Shown: positions 48,214-59,461 of the stretch, piece by piece
How positions within the stretch are numbered: position 1 is the first letter of the stretch
Layout of the letters: each line of letters opens with the position of its first letter
Source of the DNA: Gigaspora margarita
Taxonomy: Eukaryota; Glomeromycota; Glomeromycetes; Diversisporales; Gigasporaceae
Length of the DNA stretch: 64,000 bases
Reading direction: 5' to 3'
Assembly (NCBI GenBank): GCA_009809945.1
Contig: WTPW01000663.1
Span: forward strand, 249,441-313,440
The notes under the pieces: generated by a model
What the model was told of the DNA's origin: nothing
What the model saw: only the letters and a program-made list of their open reading frames with translations
Databases searched by the model: none
Position numbers and translations under genes: made by a program

Positions 48214-50965
48214 ATGAAATGCAATTTGAAGCATTTAAAACAAGATTTTAAAAGTTGGAGTGGCAAAAAAATCGACGATCCTTTACAGAGTACTGAAATG
48301 GCCCAGAAAAGATCATGGAATGGATTCCATACGAAAATTTCAAGCAAGAAAAAGATATTGATAAAGGGGGATTCGCAACAGTACATTCAGCCATTTGGTC
48401 GAACGGTCCAATTGAAAAAAGGGAAGTAAAGCATAAACGGTGGAGTCGCAGGAAAAACGAACAATAGCATTAAAATATGTAAAGAATTCAAAAATTGAAA
48501 TAGATAATTTTTTGAAAGAAGTAAGGTTTTAATTTATAATCTCAATTTAAACCGTTTTATGGTTACAACCTTAAATATTTGTTATATGGCTTAGGTTGAA
48601 CCAAATTTTGAAATTACTGATAATTCAGCATTTATTCGATGCTTGGGAATTTCTCAACAGCTAGATAGTAGATACATTATGGTATTCGAATTTGCAGTTT
48701 TGGGTAATCTTCGTTCGTATTTGGATGAAAATCATAAGCGTATGACATGGAAAGACAAAATTACTGCACTATTCACCATTAGCATGGGACTTAAGACATT
48801 TCATAAAAGCCAATTGATCCATCATGAATTTCATTCATGAAATCTTTTATTCCTTAGAGACGTTGGCGGAAAATTTTAAATATTTCTGATGGACAAAATG
48901 AATTAAGTGCGGTTATTGGAATTTTACTTTACATAGGTCCTGAAGTTTTCCATGAAAAAAAAGTACTCCAAAGCAGCTGATATATATTCTTTTGAATGTG
49001 GCAATATGAAATATTAACAGGTCTTCGACCACATGCTGATGTAGTGCATGATCATCATCTTGCAATAGAAATTATGAAAGGCTTACGTTCCAAAATTCCA
49101 ATAAATACACCAAAATTGCTTGCTAGATTAGTTATGAAATGTTTTGGGATGCTCGATCAAATAAAAGACCAACTGCTGAAGAATTATATCAAACAATTAA
49201 ATAACTATATGATGAGGTAATGGAAGATAAATAAACGGAATTTATTAATAAATCAAGGAGGCAGAGAAAGCTGAGAAAAATTCAACAGATTCTCCACAAA
49301 TTAACACATCTAAAATGGCTCATTATAAAACACATTCCCGAACAATTTATACTAATAGACTATTTGAGTTCTCTACCCTTTAAAGATGACTGACGAATGA
49401 CGAATCATTCGTCATTGACGAATGACGAAACCATTTCGTCAGGTGACTTCCAATTGACGAATTGACGATTGACGAAACCCCTGACGATTGACGAAACCTA
49501 TGACGAATTGACGAAATCTATGACGAATTGACGAAACCTATGACGAATTGACGAAACCTATGACGAAACCTGATGAGTTATATTCATACAAGATAGAGTT
49601 AATTACCGCGTTTATAAAAATTAAGAAGTGTTTTAATAACGCGTCTAATATAGTATCACCAACAAAAGAATATAACCTAAAACCTTTTAGGCAATTCCAT
49701 AGGAAAGTCGCGGTCAATAACGATAAGAGCTAAAAAACGATGTTTTAACAGAACAGGCGATAATGCATAATTAATAGCAGCGATAGAGAATCAATATAGG
49801 TTGGATAACAATATATACATATTAAGATATCCATTACATTCTCGTTATTCATCGTGATTTACTTATTTACGAATAACAAATCAAAAAAAGGAATCAAATT
49901 TTGTAAATAAACAAAGCGCGTAAAGGTAGAAGGTGTTGTTGTTGGTGACTACAGCGATAGATTGGTGATCATTATATGTAACATTTCGTTCCCGTCATTT
50001 TTAATTAGTGCACCAAGGTCGATTAAAACATTGGTTTTCAAGTATTTTCGCTTCTTTTCTTTCTTTCGCACCAGGGGCACGGAAAAATTTGGATACCAAA
50101 TTGCAAAAATTTATTTGGGTATTAACTAATATTTAGATAAAATTTGGGTAAAAAATTCAAAAAAATAGACTAATATTTGGATAAAATTTTAAATATTTCA
50201 AATTATTTGGAATATAAATTATTAAATTTCAATTCCGAAACTTCCCGACAGACACGCACCACAATTCCTAAAGCTTCCGACCAGACTTTATCTAAAATTT
50301 TGGGCCCACGATTTTCCGGGTTCCCAAATACTTTATTTTTATTGGTTAGATCATATGAAACCCGAAAAATTCATCAAAAATTTGGCCAAAATTTGGACGT
50401 TTGGGCCAAAATTTGGAAAATTTTGGATCCAAAATTTTCCGTGTCCTATATGTCGGATTTATCCGGAATCGACAAAAATAAACGCTTGCACAATTTTGAC
50501 AGTTCCGGATCAACCCGACATAAATTTGAACACGTGACATGCGAAAGAAGAAGAAAGAAAAAAACCAACGAAACCTTATAATGAAATAACATTCTTTTGA
50601 AACAATTTAAGGTTTGGTGTATCCAAGATCATTATGCTAAAGGGGTTCCTGAATCGATTTATCAAGGTTTATCAATTGTTAAAGGTTTGTCAAGGTTTCG
50701 TCAATTCGTCATATGTTTCGTCAATTCGTCATAGATTTCGTCAATTCGTCATAGATTTCGTCAATTCGTCATAGATTTCGTCAATCGTCGGGGGTTTCGT
50801 CAATCGTCAAGGTTTCGTCATGACGAAACCATGACGAAACCATTTCGTCATCACAAAAAACATTTCGTCAGGCATCTTTACTACCCTTCCAACCCCAGTA
50901 AATGTGCCAGATTTTGAAGAATGTCTTAAAACTTCACTGGAAACTGAAGACCTTCATGGTAATTA
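48214..50965 (+). pseudogene. Glomeromycotina-type protein kinase pseudogene, split by a hAT element
   Basis: The pre-kinase segment (CNLKHLKQDFKSW...) leads to EWIPYENFK and a Gly-rich loop GGFATVHSAIW. After an intron (about 48,521-48,595) come the hinge region YIMVFEFAVLGNLRSYL, catalytic loop LIHHEFHS in place of HRDLHS, and GPEVFHEK for the APE region. Then ADIYSF, WQYEILTGLRPHADV and the C-lobe follow. Several frameshifts and stops (about 48,310, 48,440, 48,838, 48,995) and loss of the HRD arginine and aspartate show it is inactive. The usual tail TNRLFEFSTL breaks at 49,380 and resumes at 50,881 as LPTPVNVPDFEE...DLHGN, with TAA at 50,963. It belongs to the large kinase-like family of these fungi. 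Confidence 0.8.
49381..50880. mobile_element. Non-autonomous hAT element with subterminal tandem repeats
   Basis: Exactly 1,500 bases. The 8-base duplication CTACCCTT is at 49,373-49,380 and 50,881-50,888. Ends TAAAGATGACTGACGA and TCGTCAGGCATCTTTA are inverted. Both subterminal regions are tandem arrays of TGACGAAACCTATGACGAAT (left, to about 49,570) and its complement (right, about 50,695-50,860), typical of hAT transposase-binding repeats. The interior (50,080-50,460) repeats CCAAAATTTGGAC-like motifs. Its ORFs are chance. Confidence 0.85.
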
Positions 50966-52920
50966 ATATAATATTTGATATTTGGCAGTACATTTGTCTA
51001 ATTTATTCAGTTATACTTATTTTATGATTTTTATTCATTATCTATTATCAAAGATTCTAAGATTGTAAATCTTGACCTATCAGTACTTGAAGATTAAATT
51101 AACATACTTATTATACCTTAGTTTATATAAACTTTCTTTTACACATTATATTTATTATCAAATGTTCTACAATTGTGGAACTTTGAAGTTTTTGATATAT
51201 TTATTTGTCCGGGTTTTCATATAACCGACTATAATTCATTATTAATTAAAAGATATTTCTTTAATTAGAGTGCATTTATTACTCACCCAGGGTGATGCTT
51301 GATATTATTTACTTATATTATATTTTTAAAATTTTAATTAGGTAACCTCTATTGTGTAACATAAGCAGATGTTCCTCTCGCAACATTACCCTAGCCCCCA
51401 CTTTAATCCTAACTCTAATCCTAACATATATGGTCGGGGTTTCATTTTTGTACTAAACGGATGAGTAACTCGCCCGGATGTTAAATAAATTATTTCTTTA
51501 ATTAAAAATATTTAATTTTATCATGCGTATCTTAAACGTCCATATATTGCTTTATAATTTTTTATGTGTTAGCTACCCCAGTATGATCGAGCAGATGCAC
51601 CATTCAGATCTCTTCGAACAATTGTTCTCTATGAAACCGTTTACTGCGCACTAACAAAAAACTTTTCCGCAAAATTTTGCCTTATTTCGGTCATAACTCT
51701 AACCCTAACATTAACATTTTATTACTTTAAAAATTTTTTAAAATTTGATTGTAATTGGTACATCTGCGATGATCTTACTGGGATAGAGAAATTTTAATTT
51801 AACAGGACAATTACTTTATTCATTTCAACTTAGGGATTAGGTGTAGATATTTTGCAAGCACTTATTTAGATAAATAATAATACTTTACTTCAGATAAATT
51901 CTTGGACGAATATTTTTTTAACTAATATGTATTTTTAGTATTATTCAAGAGATTCATGAGATAGGTTATTTTATTATATGTAGTTAATAATTATAGATTT
52001 ATTGATTATTAATATAATTTTTAACATCAATAAGTGATGTAGTCATTCATTGATCAGTGGAAATTAAAATGACACATATCAATTCCGAATTGGTACGAAT
52101 CAAAAGGCGACACATAACATTATTAGCACAGAGAAAGATGGCTATGTAAAATGCACTATTAAAAATAAATGATTGCCATAGATAAATTAATAATTATAAG
52201 ATTGTCAATATAAAGTTTTATAATTGTACATAAATGGATTTTAAGCCTTTATATTTTATAAATAATGAAACGCCACAGAACATGATCTTCTTTAGTATGT
52301 GGGCATATAGAATTATTATGACATTTTAATGTAGTAAACCATCTGTTTAAGCTAACTTAAACTCTAACCTCACCCTACCCTAACTATTTATAAATTTGCT
52401 TAATTTAAATCAAAATACCTAATTTTTATATATTGTAATTTTATAATAATTTTTATGCTCACTTATACTAAAGATCAACCCTTCATGGGTTCATGGGAAT
52501 AACTTTTTAAAAAAAAAAACGAATTTGCCATTTATAAAAAATTCGTAGAATTTTTTTACAAAGTACAAATCGTTGCAAAAAAAGGAAAAAAATACAAGAA
52601 TATGTATAAGGTGCTAATCAAAATAAAATTACTGCGACATAGAAAACCCTTTTTTTATTTTTTTTTTTTTTTTAAAAAAAAAGAATTGTCTTTTAAGTTG
52701 TTGGAAAAGAAAATTTTCATATTTCTAAAAATTTTTTAAGCGATTTGGATTAAAGTTTCATATTTAAATTTTTTACGGGTATAACTCTCAATTTTACGGG
52801 CGGATCTCTATTATTGTACTAAATTTAAAGTTTAATCCGCAAAAAAAAACTTAATATAAAAATTTGCATATTATATGAAATTTTAGAGCATGCATAATTA
52901 GAGTACCATATGCTCTGATT
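50966..52920. other. Intergenic with one mariner-type MITE
   Basis: Mostly AT-rich. 51,575-51,783 has inverted ends CCCAGTATGATCGAGCAGATG and CATCTGCGATGATCTTACTGGG with TA on both sides. Degenerate CCTAACTCTAATCC sequences at about 51,390-51,420 and 52,360 look telomere-like but are not arrays. No gene found. Confidence 0.55.
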
Positions 52921-52921
52921 T

Positions 52922-53329
52922 TTGGAATTTATAAAAAAAGCTTATTTTTTTAAAACTTTCAAGCGAAATAATTTGGATCTACTGGTCCATTTTAAATGAT
53001 TTTACTACCAAAATGTTTGTCTCTTTGAGCCGATTCCAACGAGCCCAAACCCATAAAAAACCAATCGCAGGGTCATGAGAAAATGTACTATAAATAGGTG
53101 ACTCACCTGAAATTGGTTTGATCTATGTCAAACCAATTTCGGGTGCATCACCTACTTGATAGTGCATTATCTCATGACCCTGTGATTGGATTTTTATGAT
53201 TTTGAGCTCGTTGGAATCGGCTCAAAGAGACAAACATTTTGGTAGTAAAATCATTTAAGATGGGCCAGTAGATCGAAAATTATTTAGCTTTAAGGATTTA
53301 AAAAAATAAGCTTTTTTATAAATTCCAAA
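52922..53329. mobile_element. Foldback MITE
   Basis: A nearly complete palindrome centred near 53,125: TTGGAATTTATAAAAAAAGC at one end and GCTTTTTTATAAATTCCAA at the other. The inner part is TTGAGCCGATTCCAACGAGC / GCTCGTTGGAATCGGCTCAA and the tip AAATTGGTTTGATCTATG. Non-coding. Confidence 0.8.
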
Positions 53330-54149
53330 GGAAATATCATGAGTTGCCGTAAAATATCCTGTTACAGAATTGGTATTCCAATGATAATATGTAGTTATGG
53401 CTGAGTTAATTTTACATAGGAATTATCGTGATTTCTATCATAAATTACGATAAAAATTTTAATGCAGAACTTAATATTCGGGTACCAGGAACGCATGCGG
53501 AGTGCATGGTTTACTGCTATCTAGAATGGCGTGTTCGCAAAATCTTGCCATTAAAAACTATAATTTCACATGTTGAAATGCTGTGGTAGGATAATGCTTA
53601 CTTTTTTATGTGCTGTATGGTTCACTTCATCTATAGTGATAATTTTACATGTTAAAGGTTGCGTTGGCGTAACTTGTCGTTTAATACTTTTTTTTTCTTT
53701 GAACATTGAACAGCTTTTCTTGTGGTAACAATAAGCAACCAGCTACGAACTTCACTAACGTCATGCTAGATAAACTCAATCATTACTTATTAAGGAGTAT
53801 TACTGGTTTAGCCTTAGAGATACGATATGAGTATACCTTTTGATATTCGTATTACTCCGAAATAACACATGCGATTTGTACACATAACCGTTTTGATTTA
53901 CATCAGACGAATGTTCTTCTATAAATCCCAAAATTACGAAATCTCAAAGTTACAAATTAACTCAAATAAATAAGTCAGGATTAATATGCAATATTTCTTG
54001 TAAGGACAGTATACTGTTACAAATTAAACTAAGATATATCTTTTTTAAATATTTAAATTACTAACTATATATATTATTACTTTATAAAATTTAAATTCTA
54101 AAAAGAAACCTTTATTAAGTATAGTATATACAACCATAATCGTGCAACT
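53330..54149. other. Intergenic, no supported gene
   Basis: AT-rich, no ORF or repeat family that I can name. It may be the interior of a non-autonomous Helitron ending at 54,189. Confidence 0.4.
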
Positions 54150-54189
54150 TTCCTGGTTTTAATGCGGCTGCGTTGCGCAGCTACCCTAA
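54150..54189 (+). mobile_element. Helitron 3' terminus (second copy)
   Basis: TTCCTGGTTTTAATGCGGCTGC, hairpin GCTGCG-TTG-CGCAGC (54,167-54,181), then ending CTAA at 54,186-54,189 followed by T. It matches the end at 9,320-9,368, but with an intact hairpin. The 5' end is not located. Confidence 0.6.
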
Positions 54190-54302
54190 TGATATATAGC
54201 ACATGATTCACTTATACATGTTATTAACGTTATCCATATCGAGTTAAGAACGTCATAACACGTAAGAATTGATTTTAAAAATACTAATAATTCAAGAACC
54301 CT

Positions 54303-54585
54303 GACCCTATGAAAAAATATTTTCGCAAAAAAATGGAAGCTGAACACAGAAACATATGTAAAAAATACGTAAAATATGCACTTTCCGTGTTTTTGAACAG
54401 GAAACACACCGTATTTTGAAACACGGAAAATACCATTCCGTGTTTTAGAAAACACGGAAAATACAGTGTGTTTTCCTGTCCAAAAACACGGAATGTGTAC
54501 ATTTTACGTATTTTTTTTTTTACATATTTTTACGTATGTTTCTGTGTTCAGCTTCCATGTTTTCCGAAAATATTTTTCATAGGGT
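54303..54585. mobile_element. Foldback MITE with CCCTATGAAAAATATTTT ends
   Basis: Arms ATGGAAGCTGAACACAGAAAC and GTTTCTGTGTTCAGCTTCCAT, inside the ends CCCTATGAAAAAATATTTTC and GAAAATATTTTTCATAGGG. The core repeats AAACACGGAAAATAC. ORFs on the minus strand here are chance. Confidence 0.8.
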
Positions 54586-55094
54586 GAGTAGAGGAAACTA
54601 AAATACAGCTATAAATAACCAAAATTATATACTATATAGGTTTTCACATTTCTATAAATCATTTGTCATTATGCCATCAGTATCAGAAGATTACCATATT
54701 TAATCTTTATGTAATTTTGAGAAAATCATTTCAGATTTTAACCATGCGAACAACGCAAACTAAAAATTTCATATACTATAATTCTGCACCAATCCCTTAT
54801 TTTTTCGCACGATTATTACACAGTTTTGAATTCGGCATTACGACATTTTCAATCATACGGATACTGTACTATCATAATGCTTATGTAAATACAATATATT
54901 TTCCCACACTCAGATCACGTATTTTGAATACGGTCAATCAAAAGTGTCAAAGCGCAAAGAATTGAATAATAAAGGTTATATCAAGTGCAAATAATCATGT
55001 GTTAAAAGAAAATAAAAAAATAACCATATACAGGAATAAGAATAAAAAGATAATAATTATAATATAAATATATCAAAAATAAGAAAAATTAATA
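54586..55094. other. 3' flank of the protease gene
   Basis: AT-rich with a + strand ORF (54,663-54,965, 100 codons) of no recognised family and no supporting signals; I do not call it. The minus-strand protease 3' UTR probably lies at 54,960-55,094. Confidence 0.4.
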
Positions 55095-56367
55095 TTAGTT
55101 TAAAGATAAGTATAATAACATAATAATAAATGTGTATACATATTCTTTACTATGTGCAAATCCAACTTTATTGTTTCCTACATCAAATGCTGAATATACA
55201 CCTCTTAAGAATGTTTGACCGACAATCCAGAAATTCCTTGGATCTTGACCAAGTTTAATGCACTGAGTGTCAGTTATTGGTAAAGAAATTAAATCTCTGT
55301 GTGAAATGCTATAGTTAATACCTCCAAATTTAAGAGAAACTACAGCTTTGGTATTGCATGGGATAACATAGTGACCAGTTTGGTTATTAAATTTGAATCC
55401 TGGAATTTTTTTATGAATTGCTGCAGCATCATCTTGAGGTATTGTAATAAATGCAGCACCAGTGTCAATAATTGCATCCCTGGAAAGCTTCAATGAATGG
55501 CCATTAACAGTTACATCTTCTAGGTTTATTGTCCAGAATCCCTCACGAATCCTCTTTGGTCGAATTATAGGAGTAAATGTAATTTCTCCAGTAAATTTAC
55601 TCTCATCAACACCCCCAAAGTAAATGTTCCTTGATCATCGAAATCGGTAAAATGTGAGAAATGAAAGCTAAAAATTGGATCCATTTTATTTTGATTAATT
55701 AGAGTAGAGATTAATGTTGGAGCACCTTTATCTATAGTATTTACAACATCGAATGCTAGTCCTAAAATTCCATCAGCTTCATTGTTTGTAAAATCAGACA
55801 TACAATTAGCAAGCCCAAAAGTTTGATTAATGGCAGTAAGGTTTCCGATTTGAATATTATCTATTCCACACCAGAGGCATAACCAGTGCTATATGTGATA
55901 TTCCACGGTTTACCTTCTGGGTTAAAAGTTTGTGATTTACTTGAATCAAATATATTATGATTTTGACAAGTCGCGGAGGTACATTTCTTATTTGAAATCC
56001 AGAGATCTGAAGATCCAGTATCTAAAATAATATTGAATTCTTGATTTCCAACAATGATTTTTCCATAATATATCAAATCTTGCCCATAAGGTTTTATAAA
56101 TATGGTGTTTTGACCTTTTCCAATTGTTTCATTATTAGAATTCTCATCCCGATTAAAATTGCCAGATCTTTCATTATTAGAATTACCAGATATTTCATTA
56201 TCAGAATTCTCACTCAAACCATTTACTTTACCAAATGTATTTGTCTCAACAATCAATCTTTTTACCAAATTAATGGTAGTTAATTGGTTATAATTAGGAT
56301 TAGGGTATGCACATATGTTATGAATAGTGACTACGGACAGGATGATAGAAAGAAAAACTAATTTCAT
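55095..56367 (-). CDS. Secreted pepsin-like aspartic protease (A1 family), two frame breaks
   Basis: Start at 56,367: signal peptide MKLVFLSIILSVVTIHNICA. An Asn/Ser/Glu-rich propeptide-like linker follows (about residues 50-85, imperfect NSNNE repeats). First catalytic motif ILDTGSSDLWIS is at residues 114-125, a CTSATC disulfide loop after it, and flap NITYSTGYASG. The second half has DGILGLAFD, then the second motif AIIDTGAAFITIP (coded near 55,450-55,475), and the C-terminal NFWIVGQTFLRGVYSAFDVGNNKVGFA. Total about 420 codons, normal for the family; single exon. The frame shifts by one base near 55,865 and near 55,610 (a G run), so it is either a young pseudogene or has assembly errors; all catalytic residues are intact. 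Family members cut proteins in the secretory path or outside the cell. Confidence 0.85.
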
Positions 56368-56900
56368 GGTTACTATTAAAAAATAAAACGTTTTTAAATA
56401 GCATAGTATTAGTTTTTCGAAAAAATGTCATTTCCATGAGGCTCTGAACAGATTTGATTTTATTTCATTCTATTTATTACAATCTCTTTGAATATGTCGA
56501 TTAATTTATTGGATTTTCAAAAAAATTTCATTGAATACAACAAATATATTGTAATTGGTATAATTATATTCATTAATGCGATTGTAAATCTATATAAAAT
56601 TTAACTCGCAATATCACATATGAAAATATGCTCATTACTTTCCTTAATATACTTTTTATAACAAAATCAAATAAATACGGTAAAGAACATATTCAAAGAA
56701 ACCTAATAGGGTGATTCAAATTAATAATTAGATTCTGATTTTGAATAAAATAATGACGTAATGGTTTAAATAAACGATTTATAGTTGTAAATTCTCTGTT
56801 TTTTTTTTTTTTTAAAAAAAATAAAAAAATACACCTATTTAGAATGGGTAGCTGTGATGATCGAAACTTATTCGAAATAGCTAATAAAGTCACTTATAGA
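56368..56900. other. Upstream region of the protease gene
   Basis: TATTTAAAAA on the minus strand at about 56,391-56,400 could be a TATA element, though it is very close to the ATG. The rest is AT-rich with no other gene. Confidence 0.35.
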
Positions 56901-57030
56901 AAGAAGTGCATGTGAAGTACAATAGAAAAAAATCCATGTGAAGTGCACTTATAGAAAGAAAGTGTATATGAGTGCACTCATAAAAAGAAAGTGTACGTGA
57001 AGTGCACTCATAGAAAGAAAGTGTTTTTAT
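56900..57030. repeat. Short tandem repeat, about 36-base unit
   Basis: Four to five copies of GTGAAGTGCACTCATAGAAAG-AAAGTGTA. No function seen. Confidence 0.7.
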
Positions 57031-57042
57031 AGGAAGAAAGCA

Positions 57043-57418
57043 GATTACAGCAGATCAGTATAGTACAAACCGATTTTTAAACCTATATGATCAGCTATAA
57101 TTCCTAACTCTAACGCTAATATATATAATAGCGGTTCTGTATAGTACAGATTTTAAAAATCGGTCTGTACTATGTAGCATGTTCACAAATCAGTATGGTA
57201 TATATGGGCAGGTCAGTATAGTACAGGTATTACGAATATCAGTATGGAACATAGTACACCCCAAATTTTTAAAACCTGTACCATACTGATCCGGTGTTAT
57301 ATATATTAAGGGTATTTTACACCCATTTATAACAGATCAGTATGGTATAAATGAGCAGTATAGCCTGATTTATACCGTATAGAATTCTGATCATTTATAA
57401 TACTGATCTGCTGTAACC
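57043..57418. mobile_element. MITE with ACAGCAGATCAGTAT ends
   Basis: TTACAGCAGATCAGTATAGTA at the left and AATACTGATCTGCTGTAA at the right. Multiple internal GATCAGTATAGTACA repeats in both orientations. Non-coding. Confidence 0.7.
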
Positions 57419-57465
57419 TTTCATGCGAAGTGATAGTAGTTCACGTGATCGAAAAGAGAAACAGC

Positions 57466-58695
57466 TAGTGATGCAAATCTTACGTTTTTGATACTCCTGC
57501 ACTTACTTTTTTGATACTGATCATGAAAATCTCAGTAAAAATAAGAAATTTCAAAACTTTGAGCGAAGATATCTTGGCAACCATAAGACCAAATTTGGTA
57601 AAACTTTTTTTATTTGAATTATATGGCTTCATAGAATTCAAATAAAAAAAAATTCATCGAATTTAGTCAAGTGGTTGTCGAGTTATCTTCGCTCAAAGTC
57701 AGAGAAAATCAAAACGCCTATCAAAATAGAAGCTGCGCCAAATTTTTTNNNNNNNNNNNNNNNNNNNNNNNNNNNNNNNNNNNNNNNNNNNNNNNNNNNN
57801 NNNNNNNNNNNNNNNNNNNNNNNNNNNNNNNNNNNNNNNNNNNNNNNNNNNNNNNNNNNNNNNNNNNNNNNNNNNNNNNNNNNNNNNNNNNNNNNNNNNN
57901 NNNNNNNNNNNNNNNNNNNNNNNNNNNNNNNNNNNNNNNNNNNNNNNNNNNNNNNNNNNNNNNNNNNNNNNNNNNNNNNNNNNNNNNNNNNNNNNNNNNN
58001 NNNNNNNNNNNNNNNNNNNNNNNNNNNNNNNNNNNNNNNNNNNNNNNNNNNNNNNNNNNNNNNNNNNNNNNNNNNNNNNNNNNNNNNNNNNNNNNNNNNN
58101 NNNNNNNNNNNAAAAAATTTGGCGCAGCTTCTATTTTGATAGTTTTGACTTTGAGCGAAGATATCTTTACAACCACTTGACTAAATACGATAAAAAATTT
58201 TTATTTGAATTATATGAAGCTATAGAATTCAAAAAAAAAAAATTTTATCAAATTTGGTCAGATGGTTGTCGAGGTATCTTCGCTCAAAGTTAGATAAAAA
58301 ATTTGGCGCAGCTTCAATTTTGATAGGCATTTTGATTTTCTCTGACTTTGAGCGAAGATAACTCGACAACCACTTGACTAAATTCGATGAATTTTTTTTA
58401 TTTGAATTCTATGAAGCATAGAATTCAAATAAAAAAGTTTCACCAAATTTGGTCTTATGGTTGCCAAGATATCTTCGCTCAAATTTTTGAAAATTCTTAT
58501 TTTTACTGGGATTTCATGTCGATCTGAAACGTAAGATTTGCGCTAGTGATGGGCATCCCGCGCGTGATCCATCACGTGATGCGCGGGATAATTCGGGCCA
58601 ATACCATAATTCCAGCCGAAATTTACATAATTCCAGTAAACAATTCCGCGAATCACGCGCGGGATTTTTGGAAAACTGCAAATTGCCCATCACTA
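57466..58695. mobile_element. hAT-like element with large palindromic interior, contains assembly gap
   Basis: Ends TAGTGATGCAAATC and GCAAATTGCCCATCACTA; 8-base flanks GAAACAGC (57,458-57,465) and GAAACAGT (58,696-58,703). The interior is built of palindromes containing TTTGAGCGAAGATATCTTGG and ACCAAATTTGGT, related to those in the 23.4-27.25 kb element. 58,543-58,695 carries a second CTAGTGATGGGCATCCCGCG end. An N gap covers 57,749-58,111, and ORFs through it are artefacts. Confidence 0.7.
57749..58111. other. Assembly gap
   Basis: Run of 363 undetermined bases. Both sides read as the same sequence in inverted order (GCGCCAAATTTTTT / AAAAAATTTGGCGC), so the gap sits at the tip of a palindrome that was hard to assemble. 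Confidence 0.99.
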
Positions 58696-58699
58696 GAAA

Positions 58700-59120
58700 C
58701 AGTCACACGACAGCCACATCTGCCAAATCGAAGAGCCCGTGCATCAAAAGGCGTGGGAAATTCAACGCACGCGTGATCACACATGTCAATGCGTACACAT
58801 GGGCGTAATCCAAGCAAGAATAGGAACGGGCTTTGGAAGAAATTAAGCATAAATCAAAGGGGGATGAATTTATCCGGTCAGCACCAGAAGCAAAAAAGTT
58901 TGCGACCCACCGACCACTCCCGGACAAAGAACACGTGATTCTATTATTTCTTCGTCCAGCCGGCTCGCTGCGGCGAGCTGGAAACCACCAGCTTTTCCCA
59001 CTGCGACCCCCAGTGCAATCACGATTGCTACTTTCGCGGGTGGTCTTGCCGTTCCGGCCAATTCGGCCGATTGCTCACTCTGCTACTCTTGTATGCTGCT
59101 AATTTTCAATAAAAAACCAA
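58700..59120. other. GC-rich island, possible gene fragment
   Basis: Abruptly GC-rich sequence with long overlapping ORFs on both strands (for example 58,833-59,102 on + and 58,870-59,061 on -). AATAAA at 59,109 could be a polyadenylation signal on +. I recognise no domain. The overlapping open frames are what GC-rich DNA gives by chance, so no product is named. Confidence 0.3.
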
Positions 59121-59461
59121 TCCGGCCTAAATTACATGCCGACGCAATCCAAACAAAATATAAAAGTTGTGTAATGTGATTCTTTTCGATATTTGGTATA
59201 TTCATGATTTATCGTAAAAAATTTATTACATTTTGAAGAAATTTTGTGGGTTAATTTGAACTATTTGAAATTTGTGATGATAGTAAAATATTTTTTATTT
59301 ATACTGTAAAAAATACTAAATACAATTAAAAAACCCATTATAAAAATATAAAAAAAAGTTCTATATAAGATTTCTCAATCTCGGTTGAAATACATCGTAG
59401 ATAATTGTTTGAGTGATTCTTAGATAATTTCGACGGTCATTATCTAAAGGTAGCTATATAA
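59121..59461. other. AT-rich non-coding
   Basis: No gene or repeat that I can support. It ends with CTATATAA at 59,454-59,461, the target duplication of the next element. Confidence 0.5.

Noticed and set aside
50177-50581. 134-codon ORF inside the hAT element
   Set aside because: Translation of repeated CCAAAATTTGGA words; no resemblance to a hAT transposase.
51389-51425. Telomere repeat
   Set aside because: Only a few degenerate CTAACTCTAATC words, not an array.
54663-54965. 100-codon + strand ORF downstream of the protease
   Set aside because: No recognisable domain, AT-rich codon use like background, no supporting signals.
57671-58180. ORFs across the second gap
   Set aside because: Made of undetermined bases; both strands give the same ends because the gap is at the tip of a palindrome.
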